The position numbers were made by a program, and so were the translations under genes. Under the pieces are notes generated by a model that saw nothing but the letters and a program-made list of their open reading frames with translations, was not told the origin of the DNA and did no database searches. A DNA stretch of 64,000 nucleotides from Nocardioides oleivorans (lineage in GTDB: Bacteria > Actinomycetota > Actinomycetes > Propionibacteriales > Nocardioidaceae). The stretch spans positions 2,542,001 to 2,606,000 of the forward strand of contig NZ_SDWT01000001.1 of assembly GCF_004137255.1 (NCBI RefSeq). Reading direction: 5' to 3'. This document shows positions 8,744-17,659 of this stretch, piece by piece (position 1 is the stretch's first letter; each line of letters starts with the position of its first letter).

Positions 8744-8790
8744 GCCGCGAGGATAGGGGAGGGCACGGACACGCCCGTAGACTCGTGCCC

Positions 8791-9789
8791 ATGACGACCG
8801 ACCTCGGCCTGCCCCCGGTGCTCGACCCGGAGACCGCGAAGAACGTCCTGCTGGCGGCCCCCCGTGGCTACTGCGCCGGCGTGGACCGCGCGGTGATCAC
8901 GGTCGAGAAGGCGCTGGACCTCTACGGCGCCCCGGTCTACGTCCGCAAGCAGATCGTCCACAACAAGCACGTGGTGGCCAACCTCGAGTCGCGCGGCGCG
9001 ATCTTCGTCGAGGAGCTCGACGAGGTCCCGGAGGGGAAGACGGTCGTCTTCTCGGCCCACGGCGTCAGCCCCGCCGTCCACGCGCAGGCCGCGGACCGTG
9101 GCCTGAAGACCATCGACGCGACGTGCCCGCTGGTGACGAAGGTCCACCACGAGGCCAGGCGCTTCGCGAGCGACGACTACGACATCCTGCTCATCGGTCA
9201 CGAGGGCCACGAGGAGGTCGAGGGCACCGCCGGCGAGGCGCCCGACCACATCCAGCTGGTCCAGAGCCCCGACGACGTGGCCGGCATCGTCGTCCGTGAT
9301 CCCGCGAAGGTCGCCTGGCTGTCGCAGACCACGCTGAGCGTCGACGAGACGCTCGAGACGGTGGCCGCGATCCGGGAGAAGTTCCCGCTGCTCCTCGACC
9401 CGCCGAGCGACGACATCTGCTACGCCACGCAGAACCGGCAGCTCGCCATCAAGGAGATCTCGACGGACGCCGACCTGGTCATCGTGGTGGGCTCGCGCAA
9501 CTCGTCGAACTCGGTCCGCCTCGTCGAGGTCGCGCTCGAGTCCGGTGCCAAGGCGTCCTACCTCGTCGACGACCACACCGAGATCGACGAGGCCTGGCTC
9601 GACGGCGTCGAGCGGGTGTCGGTCACCTCCGGCGCCTCCGTCCCGGAGGACCTCGTCGAGGGCGTGCTCGCGTTCCTCTCCGAGCGCGGCTTCCCCGACG
9701 CCCGCGCGGTCCACTCCGCCGAGGAGTCGCTGATCTTCGCCCTGCCGCCGGAGCTGCGCCGCGACCTGCGCGCCGCCCAGAAGGCCTGA
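8791..9789 (+). CDS. ispH: 4-hydroxy-3-methylbut-2-enyl diphosphate reductase
   Basis: 332 residues from the ATG at 8791. Last enzyme of the MEP isoprenoid pathway, making IPP and DMAPP with a 4Fe-4S cluster. The three cluster cysteines are visible at Cys28 (APRGYCAG), Cys112 (DATCPLVTK) and Cys210 (CYATQNRQ). HNKHVV, the FSAHGVSP segment and [10 protein letters not shown] are conserved substrate-binding blocks. An in-frame start 57 bases upstream is less likely because it would enter the shared promoter with xseA. The yciO-like gene follows after 8 bp, probably in the same operon. Confidence 0.95.
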   Translation: MTTDLGLPPVLDPETAKNVLLAAPRGYCAGVDRAVITVEKALDLYGAPVYVRKQIVHNKHVVANLESRGAIFVEELDEVPEGKTVVFSAHGVSPAVHAQAADRGLKTIDATCPLVTKVHHEARRFASDDYDILLIGHEGHEEVEGTAGEAPDHIQLVQSPDDVAGIVVRDPAKVAWLSQTTLSVDETLETVAAIREKFPLLLDPPSDDICYATQNRQLAIKEISTDADLVIVVGSRNSSNSVRLVEVALESGAKASYLVDDHTEIDEAWLDGVERVSVTSGASVPEDLVEGVLAFLSERGFPDARAVHSAEESLIFALPPELRRDLRAAQKA

Positions 9790-9797
9790 GGCCGGTC

Positions 9798-10421
9798 GTG
9801 GCGCGCTTCCTCGACATCCACCCCGACAACCCGCAGCCGCGGCTGGTCACCCAGGTCGTCGAGGCGCTCCGCAACGACGAGCTGATCGCCTACCCGACCG
9901 ACTCCGGCTACGCGCTCGGGGCCCAGCTCGGCAACCGTGACGGCCGCGACCGGATTCTCCGGATCCGCGAGCTCGACGACCGCCACCACTTCACGCTGAT
10001 GTGCAAGGACTTCTCCCAGCTGGGGCAGTTCGTCCACGTCGACAACTCGTCGTTCCGCGCGATCAAGTCGGCCACGCCCGGGCCCTACACCTTCATCCTC
10101 CCGGCCACCGGCGAGGTGCCGAAGCGGCTGATGCACCCCAAGAAGCGCACGGTCGGCGTCCGCATCCCCGACCACCGGCTGGTCTGCGCCCTGCTCGAGG
10201 AGCTCGGCGAGCCGATCCTCACCAGCACCCTGATCCTCCCCGGCGAGACCGAGGCCCGGACGATGGGCTGGGAGATCAAGGAGGACCTCGACCACGTCGT
10301 CGACATCGTGATCGAGTCCGGTGAGGTGACGGCCGAGCCCACGTCGGTGATCGACTGGAGCGAGGGCGAGCCGGTCGTCGTACGCCGCGGGGCGGGCGAC
10401 GTGTCGCGCTTCGAGGACTGA
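9798..10421 (+). CDS. YciO/Sua5 family protein (threonylcarbamoyl-AMP synthase-like)
   Basis: 207 residues from a GTG. The YrdC fold is recognised by AYPTDSGYALG near the N-terminus, FTLMCKDFSQL, TPGPYTFILPAT, VGVRIPDH and the SVIDWSEGEPVVVRRGAGD ending. The family binds ATP, and true Sua5/TsaC enzymes make the L-threonylcarbamoyl-AMP used for tRNA t6A. This one resembles the YciO branch, whose role is less certain, so I do not give a gene symbol. It lies 8 bp after ispH. Confidence 0.85.
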   Translation: MARFLDIHPDNPQPRLVTQVVEALRNDELIAYPTDSGYALGAQLGNRDGRDRILRIRELDDRHHFTLMCKDFSQLGQFVHVDNSSFRAIKSATPGPYTFILPATGEVPKRLMHPKKRTVGVRIPDHRLVCALLEELGEPILTSTLILPGETEARTMGWEIKEDLDHVVDIVIESGEVTAEPTSVIDWSEGEPVVVRRGAGDVSRFED

Positions 10422-10428
10422 GCGGCCC

Positions 10429-10887
10429 TCAGCCGGCGCGCCGGCCGAGCTCCTGGCTGAGCTCGGTGGCCATCCCGGCCTCGCCGTCGCGGTGCAGGCG
10501 CCAGCCGAGCCAGCCCAGGCAGAGGGCGTACCCCACGAAGAGCGCGAGGCCGTGGGTCGCGACTCCCGACACGACGGCCTGGAGCAGGCTGTCGTCCGCC
10601 GCGGCGATCGCGTCGCGCGCGACGAGGGCGACGAAGGTGAAGACGGCCGTCAGCAGGATCGGCGGCAGGAGGGCGACGAGGTAGAAGTCGCGGCGCCGCA
10701 CGAGAGCGGCCAGTCCGAGGCAGAGCGTCATGAAGCTGAGGTCGAAGAACAGCGTCAGCCGCCCGGACAGGAGCATGTCGTAGCTGACCGCGGTGAGGGT
10801 GACGGCGACCCCGAGGGACACCACCTGGCGGCCCGGCTCGTGCCCGACCTCCCAGAATGCCCTCCAGAACCCGTCGGCCTGCGTCAC
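10429..10887 (-). CDS. DUF6542 integral membrane protein
   Basis: 152 residues with about four hydrophobic segments (near 22-45, 46-62, 68-90 and 103-130), short loops and an arginine-rich C-terminus. Its place between ispH and rmuC/ychF matches the actinobacterial DUF6542 gene (Rv1111c position in M. tuberculosis), which is the main basis for the family call. Function unknown; the inner-membrane location is inferred from hydrophobicity. It is convergent with the yciO-like gene, with only 7 bp between stops. Confidence 0.7.
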   Translation of the reverse strand: MTQADGFWRAFWEVGHEPGRQVVSLGVAVTLTAVSYDMLLSGRLTLFFDLSFMTLCLGLAALVRRRDFYLVALLPPILLTAVFTFVALVARDAIAAADDSLLQAVVSGVATHGLALFVGYALCLGWLGWRLHRDGEAGMATELSQELGRRAG

Positions 10888-10908
10888 GGGGTCAACCTAG
10901 GACCGATC

Positions 10909-12078
10909 TCAGGCGCCCTGCGCGCGGCGCGCCGGAGGGTCGAGGTGGCCGGGCGCGGGCAGGTCGTCGAGCAGGTCGTCGAGCGTGGGGTCGCCGATCG
11001 CACCGGGGACCTCGTCGAAGACCTCCAGCTCGGGCGCCGCGAGGGACCGCGGGACGGTCTCGACCTGCCGCGGCTGCTCGAGCGGGTCGTTGGTCACGCC
11101 GAGCTCGGCGAAGCGACGGGCCGAGACCAGCACCCGGCCCTCGAGCGAGCCCATCGCCTGGTTGTAGGCGACGACGCTGGCGTTGAGGGAGCGGCCGACC
11201 TTGTCGAGGTGGCCGGCCATCGAGCCGAGGCGCGCGTGGAGCTCCTGGCCCAGTCGCTGCACGAGCTGGGCCTGCTCGTTGAGCACCTCGTGCTGCCAGC
11301 CCTGCGCGACCGTGCGGAGCAGGGCGATCATCGTCGACGGGGTGGCGAGCACGACGTTCTTCGCCGACGCCTGCTCGACGAGGTCGGGGACCGCCTGGAG
11401 CGCCGCCTGGAGGATCGCCTCGCCGGGGAGGAACAGCACCACGAACTCCGGCGTGCCGGACATCGCCTCCCAGTAGCGCCGCGAGCCGAGGTCGCCGACG
11501 TGCTTGCGGACGTGCTCGCCGAGCCGCGACAGCGCGTGGTCGTGCTCGGCCGGGTCGTCGGCGCTGGTGAGGTCGAGGAAGGCCGCCAGCGGGGCCTTCG
11601 CGTCGACCGCGATCGTGCGCCCGCCCGCGAGGGAGACGACGAGGTCGGGTCGCAGCCGGCCGTCGTCGTAGGTCACCTGCTCGGCGAAGTCGCAGTGGTC
11701 GACGAGCCCGGCGAGCTCGACGGTGCGGCGCAGGTGCAGCTCGCCCCACTGGCCGCGCACCTGCGGCTTGCGCAGCGCGGTCGAGAGGGTCACGGTCTCG
11801 CGGCGGAGCGTCTCGGTGGAGTGGCGCATGTCGGCCACCTGCTGGTGGAGCTGGGCCTGCCACGCGGTCCGGTCGTGGGCCAGGTCGCTGAGCTGGTCCT
11901 GGAGGCGGTCGAGGCCCTCCTGCACGACCGCGTGGTCGGCGACCCGCTGCTGGAGGGCGGCCACCGCGCCGTCGTCGGCCGGACGGCTGCGTGACCAGAG
12001 CACGCCGATGACCGCGCCGAGCGCGAGGCCGACGGCGAGGACCAGCGCCAGGGTGAGGAGCAGGGGGAAGGTGTCCAT
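10909..12078 (-). CDS. rmuC: DNA recombination protein RmuC
   Basis: 389 residues. One N-terminal membrane helix (about 4-27), a coiled-coil region (about 35-100, Gln/Leu/Ala rich) and the RmuC nuclease-like domain from about residue 105, with QVRGQWGELHLRRTVELAG, RPDLVVSLAGGRTIAVDAKAPL and PEFVVLFLPGEAIL as conserved blocks. Family knowledge places it in limiting DNA inversions and rearrangements. ATG at 12078; it stands 21 bp upstream of the DUF6542 gene on the same strand and may be transcribed with it. Confidence 0.93.
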   Translation of the reverse strand: MDTFPLLLTLALVLAVGLALGAVIGVLWSRSRPADDGAVAALQQRVADHAVVQEGLDRLQDQLSDLAHDRTAWQAQLHQQVADMRHSTETLRRETVTLSTALRKPQVRGQWGELHLRRTVELAGLVDHCDFAEQVTYDDGRLRPDLVVSLAGGRTIAVDAKAPLAAFLDLTSADDPAEHDHALSRLGEHVRKHVGDLGSRRYWEAMSGTPEFVVLFLPGEAILQAALQAVPDLVEQASAKNVVLATPSTMIALLRTVAQGWQHEVLNEQAQLVQRLGQELHARLGSMAGHLDKVGRSLNASVVAYNQAMGSLEGRVLVSARRFAELGVTNDPLEQPRQVETVPRSLAAPELEVFDEVPGAIGDPTLDDLLDDLPAPGHLDPPARRAQGA

Positions 12079-12142
12079 GGTCCCAGCATGGACGTCAGCA
12101 CCGACAACCCGTCCGACCGTGGGCTGCGCCGCGTCGACGAGG

Positions 12143-13108
12143 TCAGGCGCCCCGGAACGTCCGCCGGTACGCCGAGGGCGAGACGCCGACGCTCGTACGG
12201 AGGTGCTGGCGCAGCGAGGCCGCCGTACCCATCCCGGCGCGTGCGGCGACCTGGTCGACCGGCAGGTCGGTCGCCTCGAGCAGGTGCTGCGCGTGCCGGA
12301 TCCGCTGCTGGGTGACCCAGGCGCCGGGGGACTGGCCGGTCTCCTCGCGGAAGCGGCGGGTGAAGGTGCGCACGCTCATCGACGCCTGCCGGGCAAGGGT
12401 CGCCACGTCGAGCGGTTGGTGCAGGTGGGCCTGCGCCCACGCGCGGACGTCGCCGGTGGCCTCGTCGCCGCGCCGCGGGACGTGCCGCTCGATGAACTGC
12501 GCCTGCCCGCCGTCGCGCCACGGCGGCACGACCATGTGCCGCGCCACTGCGTTGGCGACCGCGGTGCCGTGGTCGCGGCGGACGAGGTGGAGGCAGAGGT
12601 CGGTCCCTGCGCTGAGCCCGGCCGAGGTCAGCACCTGCCCGTCGTCGGTGAAGAGGACGTCCTCGTCGACGGCGACGTCGGGGTAGAGCCGGCGGAAGTC
12701 GTCGGCGTACTTCCAGTGGGTCGTGGCGCGGTGCCCGTCGAGGATCCCCGCGGCGGCGAGCACGAAGGCGCCCGTGCAGATCGACATCCAGCGGGCGCCG
12801 GCGGGCGCTGTGGCCAAGGCGGCGCGGATGTCGTCGGGGAGCGTGCCGTCGCGCCGCGGGCCGGCGATCTGGGTGCCGGGCACGATCACGGTCTCCGCCG
12901 TCGCGAGCGCCTCGAGACCGGCGGACGGGGCGATCGCGTAGCCGCGGGTGGCCGCGACCGGCCCGCCGTCGATCGAGACGACCTGCACGTCGTAGAGCGG
13001 CCGTCCGGCGTCGTCGTGGGCCTCGCCGAGCACCTGCGGCGCGATGGTGAGGTCGTAGCCGATGACGGGAGGGATCGCGAGGACGACTACGCGATGAGGA
13101 GTCGTCAT
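12143..13108 (-). CDS. GlxA family transcriptional regulator (DJ-1/PfpI plus AraC-type HTH)
   Basis: 321 residues from the ATG at 13108; upstream in-frame codons run into the divergent MFS promoter. The N-terminal half (about 5-175) is a DJ-1/PfpI amidase-like domain (TVIVPGTQ, SICTGAFVLAAAGILDG with the nucleophile-position Cys). The C-terminal half is an AraC/XylS HTH pair (about 215-315; SMSVRTFTRRFREETGQSP and GMGTAASLRQHL, RTSVGVSPSAYRRTF). It probably controls the divergent MFS gene 72 bp away. The effector is unknown. Confidence 0.9.
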   Translation of the reverse strand: MTTPHRVVVLAIPPVIGYDLTIAPQVLGEAHDDAGRPLYDVQVVSIDGGPVAATRGYAIAPSAGLEALATAETVIVPGTQIAGPRRDGTLPDDIRAALATAPAGARWMSICTGAFVLAAAGILDGHRATTHWKYADDFRRLYPDVAVDEDVLFTDDGQVLTSAGLSAGTDLCLHLVRRDHGTAVANAVARHMVVPPWRDGGQAQFIERHVPRRGDEATGDVRAWAQAHLHQPLDVATLARQASMSVRTFTRRFREETGQSPGAWVTQQRIRHAQHLLEATDLPVDQVAARAGMGTAASLRQHLRTSVGVSPSAYRRTFRGA

Positions 13109-13179
13109 GGCCGGATTCTTGCACATGTTGGCATTCCGGCCACTCGTCGGAGGATCGACCGACGCCCGAGGATGTCCGG

Positions 13180-14490
13180 GTGACGATGACGACGCCCGCG
13201 ACCCCGACGGGTCCCGACGCCACCCGCCGCCCACCGTTGCACTGGGCGTGGATCGTCGCGGCGACCGCGTTCGTGACCTTGGTCGGCGCGGCCGCGTTCC
13301 GCTCGGTGCCGGGCGTGCTGATCGAGCCGCTGCACGAGGAGTTCGGCTGGTCGCACGGCCTCATCGGCTCGGCGGTCTCGCTCAACCTCATGCTCTTCGG
13401 CCTGATCTCGCCGTTCGCCGCCGCGCTGATGGACCGCTTCGGCGTCCGCCCGGTCGTCACCTTCGCGCTCGTGACGGTCTCGGTCGGCAGCGGCCTCACC
13501 GTCTTCATGACCCAGGCCTGGCAGCTCATCCTCTGCTGGGGGCTGCTCGTCGGCATCGGCACGGGATCGATGTCGATGGCGTTCGTCGCAACGGTCACCA
13601 GCCGCTGGTTCGTCGCCCGACGCGGCCTGGTCAGCGGCATCCTGACCGCCGGCAACGCGACTGGCCAGCTGATCTTCCTGCCCGTGGTGGCGTGGTTCGC
13701 CACGAACCACGGGTGGCGTACGGCGGCACTGCTGGCGTCCGCGGCCGCACTGGCCGTCGTACCCCTCGTGCTCCTCTTCCTCCGCAACCACCCGGCCGAC
13801 CTCGGGCTCAGGGCGCTCGGCGCGACGGACGCCGATCCGGGTCCGCCCCCGCACCAGCAGGTCGGGTCCAGCGCGGGTCGCGCGCTGTCGGTGCTGCGCG
13901 ACGCCGCGCGCAGCCGGACGTTCTGGTTGCTCTCGGGCGGCTTCGCGATCTGCGGGATGACCACCAACGGCCTGATCGCGACCCACTTCGTCCCGGCTGC
14001 GCACGACCACGGCATGCCGGCCACGACCGCCGCCTCGCTGCTGGCCGTGGTGGGCGTCTTCGACATCGTCGGCACGATCGCGTCGGGATGGCTCACCGAC
14101 AAGGTGGACCCGCGCCTGCTGCTCGTCGGCTACTACGTGCTGCGCGGCGTCGGCCTGATGACGCTGCCGGCTCTTATGGCGCCCCACGTCGAGCCGAGCA
14201 TGCTGGTCTTCATCATCATCTACGGCCTCGACTGGGTGGCCACCGTGCCGCCGACGGTCGCGCTGTGCCGCGAGTGGTTCGGCGCGGCCTCCGGCCCCAT
14301 CGTCTTCGGCTGGGTGTTCGCCAGCCACCAGGTCGGCGCGGCGGTCGCTGCCACCGGCGCCGGCCTGGTCCGCGACCTCACGGGCGGCTACGACCCGGCG
14401 TTCTACGCCGCGGCCGGCCTCTGCGCGGTCGCCGCGTGGATGTCGTACGCCATCAGGCGGCGGGTGGAGCCCGCGGCCGTCGTCAGCTGA
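13180..14490 (+). CDS. MFS transporter, monocarboxylate/OFA-like
   Basis: 436 residues from the GTG at 13180 (an ATG at 13186 is an equal alternative). About twelve hydrophobic segments; DRFGVRP after the second helix is the A-loop motif of the major facilitator superfamily, and SVPGVLIEPLHEEFGWS after helix 1 resembles the monocarboxylate/oxalate-formate branch. The substrate is not readable. It is divergent from the GlxA-type regulator, which suggests local control. The last 8 bp overlap the convergent exonuclease III gene. Confidence 0.85.
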   Translation: MTMTTPATPTGPDATRRPPLHWAWIVAATAFVTLVGAAAFRSVPGVLIEPLHEEFGWSHGLIGSAVSLNLMLFGLISPFAAALMDRFGVRPVVTFALVTVSVGSGLTVFMTQAWQLILCWGLLVGIGTGSMSMAFVATVTSRWFVARRGLVSGILTAGNATGQLIFLPVVAWFATNHGWRTAALLASAAALAVVPLVLLFLRNHPADLGLRALGATDADPGPPPHQQVGSSAGRALSVLRDAARSRTFWLLSGGFAICGMTTNGLIATHFVPAAHDHGMPATTAASLLAVVGVFDIVGTIASGWLTDKVDPRLLLVGYYVLRGVGLMTLPALMAPHVEPSMLVFIIIYGLDWVATVPPTVALCREWFGAASGPIVFGWVFASHQVGAAVAATGAGLVRDLTGGYDPAFYAAAGLCAVAAWMSYAIRRRVEPAAVVS

Positions 14491-15262
14491 GGTCGACGAC
14501 GACCGGCGCGTGGTCCGACGGCGAGCCGGTGCCCTGGGCGGGGTCGCGCTCGTCCTTGTCGATGAAGGCGCCGGTGACGCGCGAGGCGAGGGTCGGCGAG
14601 GCGAGCACGAAGTCGATCTTGAGCCCGCGGTCGCGCTCGAAGCGCTGGCGGTAGTAGTCCCAGTAGGTGTAGCCGGGAGCGTGGGCGCGGGTCACCTCGG
14701 CCCAGCCGTCGTCGAGGAAGCCCTGGAAGGCGGCGCGCTCGGGCGGGGTGACGTGGGTCGACTTCGCGAACTGCTTGACGTCGAAGACGTCGTCGTCGGT
14801 CGGGCAGATGTTCCAGTCGCCGACCATCGCGGTCTGGCCGTCGAGCCAGCTGTCGGCGCTTTCGCGCAGCCGGGCGAGCCAGTCGAGCTTGTAGACGTAG
14901 TGGGGGTCGTCGGGCTTGCGGCCGTTGGGGATGTAGAGCGACCAGATCCGCACGCCGCCGCAGGTCGCGGCGATCGCACGCGACTCGGCGGCCGCCGGGT
15001 CGCCGAACGGCGGCTGCTGGGGGAAGCCCACCTCCACGTCGTCGAGCCCGACCCGCGAGATCAGCGCGACGCCGTTCCACTGGTTCGTGCCCGCGACCGC
15101 AATGTCGTAGCCCAGTGCCTGCAGGCCCATCAGTGGCAGCTGGTCCTCGCGCGCCTTGGTCTCCTGGAGGGCGAGCACGTCGATCTCGTGGCGTTGCACG
15201 AACGCCTCGACGCGGTCGATGCGGGAGCGGAGGGAGTTGACGTTCCAGGTCGCGATGCGCAC
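14483..15262 (-). CDS. xthA: Exodeoxyribonuclease III
   Basis: 259 residues, Mg-dependent AP endonuclease and 3-prime exonuclease of base excision repair. Conserved blocks are RIATWNVNSLRSR at the N-terminus, LQETKA with the metal-binding Glu (near residue 34), YIPNGRK, VGDWNICP and the C-terminal SDHAPVVVDL with the catalytic Asp-His pair. Length and motif order match the ExoIII group. ATG at 15262. Confidence 0.95.
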   Translation of the reverse strand: MRIATWNVNSLRSRIDRVEAFVQRHEIDVLALQETKAREDQLPLMGLQALGYDIAVAGTNQWNGVALISRVGLDDVEVGFPQQPPFGDPAAAESRAIAATCGGVRIWSLYIPNGRKPDDPHYVYKLDWLARLRESADSWLDGQTAMVGDWNICPTDDDVFDVKQFAKSTHVTPPERAAFQGFLDDGWAEVTRAHAPGYTYWDYYRQRFERDRGLKIDFVLASPTLASRVTGAFIDKDERDPAQGTGSPSDHAPVVVDLS

Positions 15263-15354
15263 GGCACCACCCTACGAACCCGCTCCCGTGTCCACAGCGG
15301 CGGGATTTGCGGCCGCGCCGGGGAGGCGCGGAGTACGGTGACGTGACACAGTCC

Positions 15355-15389
15355 GAACGCCCCTTCTGTCCCGAGCGGAAGGGGCGTTC
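15355..15389 (-). terminator. Strong hairpin at the end of the PH-domain operon
   Basis: Perfect 12-bp stem GAACGCCCCTTC (15355-15366) with GAAGGGGCGTTC (15378-15389) and an 11-nt loop. On the minus strand it begins at the stop codon of the PH-domain gene ending at 15388. No T-run follows, as is common for GC-rich actinobacterial terminators. Confidence 0.8.
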
Positions 15390-16920
15390 AACTGCTTGCG
15401 GGCACTCCTGGTGCCAGGAAGTCGGTGAGCAGCCCCGGCGTGGAGCTGTCGGCGAGCGCGACGGCGACGTCGAGCCGGACGTCGCGCACGAGCACCCGCT
15501 CCTTGCCCGCGGCGGTCGTGGCGGTGAGGTCGGCGAGGCCGATCCGCCTCTGCCACCACGACTGCGTGACGACCCAGCCGATGATGCCGTCGGTCTCGAG
15601 GACCGTGCGGATCCGCGCCAGGACGCCGCTGCCGGCGACCAGGTGGTCGCCCGAGAGCCGGTGCCCGAGATGGCGGTACGACGCCTCGCCCGCCGCCGCG
15701 CCCAGCAGCACCGCCGCGACGGCGAGGGCGACGACCCACCAGATCGAGAAGTCGAGGAACCACCACGCGACCGCGGCCACGACGACCACGTCGAGGCAGT
15801 TGCGGACCTGGCGGAACCACGCCCGGCGGTGCGCCCGCGGACCGTGCTCGACGAGGGGTTCGGTGAGCGGACCGGCGTGGTCGAGCACGGTCTCGCCGAC
15901 CCTGATCGCGACGCCTCGCGGGCACGGGGGCAGCACCGTGGTGACGCCGTCCTCGACCCCCGTGGCGAGCGTGGCGAGCTCGGCCCCGCCGACGCCGCGC
16001 ATGAGCACGGGCTCGGTCAGCTCGACCCCGCGGACCTTCGCCTCCTCCACGGTGATCGAGCGGCGGGTGAACAGCCCCGAGGTCAGGTGGAGCGAGCCGT
16101 GCTCGCGGACGAGGAGGAAGTTCCACCACTGCACGACGTAGCCGCCGACCGAGATGACCAGCCAGCCGACGAGCGCGCCCACGAGCAGGACGACCGCGAC
16201 GAGGACGAGCGCGAACTGGGTGATCCACTGCCACGCGGAGGTGGCGGTGTCTTGGTTCCAGATCGGCAGGTTGTCGGCGAACTGGGAGAACAGGCCCACG
16301 GCGCCGGCGACGATCACCAGCCGGCCCAGCGAGAACGGCGCGAACCGCAGCCACGACCAGTCGATCCGGGCCAGGACCGTGGGAGCGGGCTCGGCCGGTG
16401 CCGCGGTCGCGACGATGCCGTCCTGCCCGGCGTCGTGCCCCTGTGCCTCCTCGGCCGGAGCTGCGACGGCGCGACGGTGCAGCAGCGTCGTACGCAGGGC
16501 CTGGGCGTCGGCAGCGGCGAGCGCGTCGAGGGTGATGCGGTCGTCGTCGACCCCGGTGCCGACCTGGACCTTCTGCACGCCGAGGACGCGGTGGAGGAGC
16601 GAGGCCTCGAGGTCGACGCTGCGGACCCGGTCGAGCGGCGCGGTCGAGGTCTGCTTGTTGAGGATGCCCTTGCGGACCTGGATCTGGGTCTCGGTGAGGC
16701 GGTAGTGGGTGGTGAGCCACGGCAGCACGCCGAACAGCACCGGGCCGATGATCGCGATCGGCAGGATGATGGGCCAGTAGCGCGGGTTCTGGCTGATCCC
16801 GACCAGCGCGACGACCACGGGGACGATCGACTGGCCGACCGCCTTGACCGGGTCGAGCAGCAGCTTGCGCGGGCTGAGCCGCGACCAGCCCTCACCGGGC
16901 TCGCCGGGAGCGGCGATCAC
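15388..16920 (-). CDS. PH domain-containing membrane protein, YdbT-like
   Basis: 510 residues from a GTG at 16920, whose last two bases overlap the stop of the upstream gene (GTGA junction). The N-terminus has hydrophobic pairs (about 30-65), followed by THYRLTETQIQVRKGILNKQTSTAPLDRV-type sequence, the hallmark of bacterial PH domains (bPH2). Similar membrane-pair plus PH-repeat units recur near residues 190-320 and 370-500, giving about three PH domains. The YdbS/YdbT pair is known as a membrane-associated module without a settled function. A long open frame extends upstream but lies over the partner gene. Confidence 0.85.
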   Translation of the reverse strand: MIAAPGEPGEGWSRLSPRKLLLDPVKAVGQSIVPVVVALVGISQNPRYWPIILPIAIIGPVLFGVLPWLTTHYRLTETQIQVRKGILNKQTSTAPLDRVRSVDLEASLLHRVLGVQKVQVGTGVDDDRITLDALAAADAQALRTTLLHRRAVAAPAEEAQGHDAGQDGIVATAAPAEPAPTVLARIDWSWLRFAPFSLGRLVIVAGAVGLFSQFADNLPIWNQDTATSAWQWITQFALVLVAVVLLVGALVGWLVISVGGYVVQWWNFLLVREHGSLHLTSGLFTRRSITVEEAKVRGVELTEPVLMRGVGGAELATLATGVEDGVTTVLPPCPRGVAIRVGETVLDHAGPLTEPLVEHGPRAHRRAWFRQVRNCLDVVVVAAVAWWFLDFSIWWVVALAVAAVLLGAAAGEASYRHLGHRLSGDHLVAGSGVLARIRTVLETDGIIGWVVTQSWWQRRIGLADLTATTAAGKERVLVRDVRLDVAVALADSSTPGLLTDFLAPGVPASS

Positions 16921-17450
16921 GTGGCGTCGCCCTCGGTGGCGGCGGTGATGGCCGTGAGCCGGGCGACGACCTCGCGGGCCGTCTCGTCGTCGAGGCACGA
17001 GACCGTGATGGGGCCGGCGGCCGACGCGGTCGTGACGGTGATCGAGGCCAGGCCGAACAGCCGCATCAGCGCACCCTGGCGCGAGTCGACGGTCTGCACG
17101 CGGCTGATCGGGGCGATCCGGGACTCGCGACTGATCCAGCCCTCGCGCGTGTGGACCGCGGTCTCGGTGACCTCCCACCGGTGCACGCGGTAGCGGATGC
17201 GTGGCATGAGCACGACGTGCGCGACCCCCGCGACCGCGAGGAGCAGGACGACGAGGCCGACCCAGCCGGGGACGTCGGGCACGAGGAAGTACGCCGCAGC
17301 GGCCGCGGCGACCACGACGGCGTCCCCGAGCAGGGCGGAGACGGTCCAGAAGGGCACCGCCTTCGGTGAGACCTGGTGGGCGGGCTCGCGCAGGATGGCC
17401 CTCCGCACGGCGCTGTCCCCGCGGTCGACCGTGCCCCCGTCGTCACTCAT
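16917..17450 (-). CDS. PH domain-containing membrane protein, YdbS-like
   Basis: 177 residues from the ATG at 17450. Two adjacent hydrophobic segments (about 35-78) precede one bacterial PH domain (RIRYRVHRWEVTETAVHTREG, then RIAPISRVQTVDSRQG). It overlaps the YdbT-like gene by 4 bp, so the two are co-translated. Upstream in-frame codons back to 17660 belong to the divergent protease promoter and are rejected. Role unknown; membrane envelope function is a guess from the family. Confidence 0.85.
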   Translation of the reverse strand: MSDDGGTVDRGDSAVRRAILREPAHQVSPKAVPFWTVSALLGDAVVVAAAAAAYFLVPDVPGWVGLVVLLLAVAGVAHVVLMPRIRYRVHRWEVTETAVHTREGWISRESRIAPISRVQTVDSRQGALMRLFGLASITVTTASAAGPITVSCLDDETAREVVARLTAITAATEGDAT

Positions 17451-17550
17451 GCGGGCGAGTCTTGCAGGTGGGCCCGACGGTGCTGCGGAGCGGTGTGGCG
17501 CGTGGTGAAGATGTGCAGTTCGAGACGTCGCCGCACGCGTGATGGCCGTT

Positions 17551-17634
17551 TTGCAAGTTTGTGCAATGCAATTTCCTGACCGTCCGTTCACCTTCCCCAT
17601 GCGGTCTAGACCGGGGAGGTTGGAAGGGCCAACC
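17551..17634 (+). promoter_or_regulatory. Structured upstream region of the secreted protease
   Basis: This 209-bp divergent intergenic region (17451-17659) is less GC-rich than its surroundings and holds three symmetric sites: TTGCA - 6 nt - TGCAA (17551-17566), the perfect palindrome GGTCTAGACC (17603-17612) and a leader hairpin GGTTGG - AAGGG - CCAACC (17618-17634). They are good candidates for regulator binding or an mRNA leader structure. GGAAGAAG before the ATG at 17660 is a plausible ribosome binding site. Confidence 0.4.
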
Positions 17635-17659
17635 GAATCCAACCGGAAGAAGTGAAGCA

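Noticed and set aside
10492..11994. A 500-codon plus-strand frame opposite DUF6542 and rmuC
   Set aside because: No motifs; RmuC on the other strand is unmistakable.
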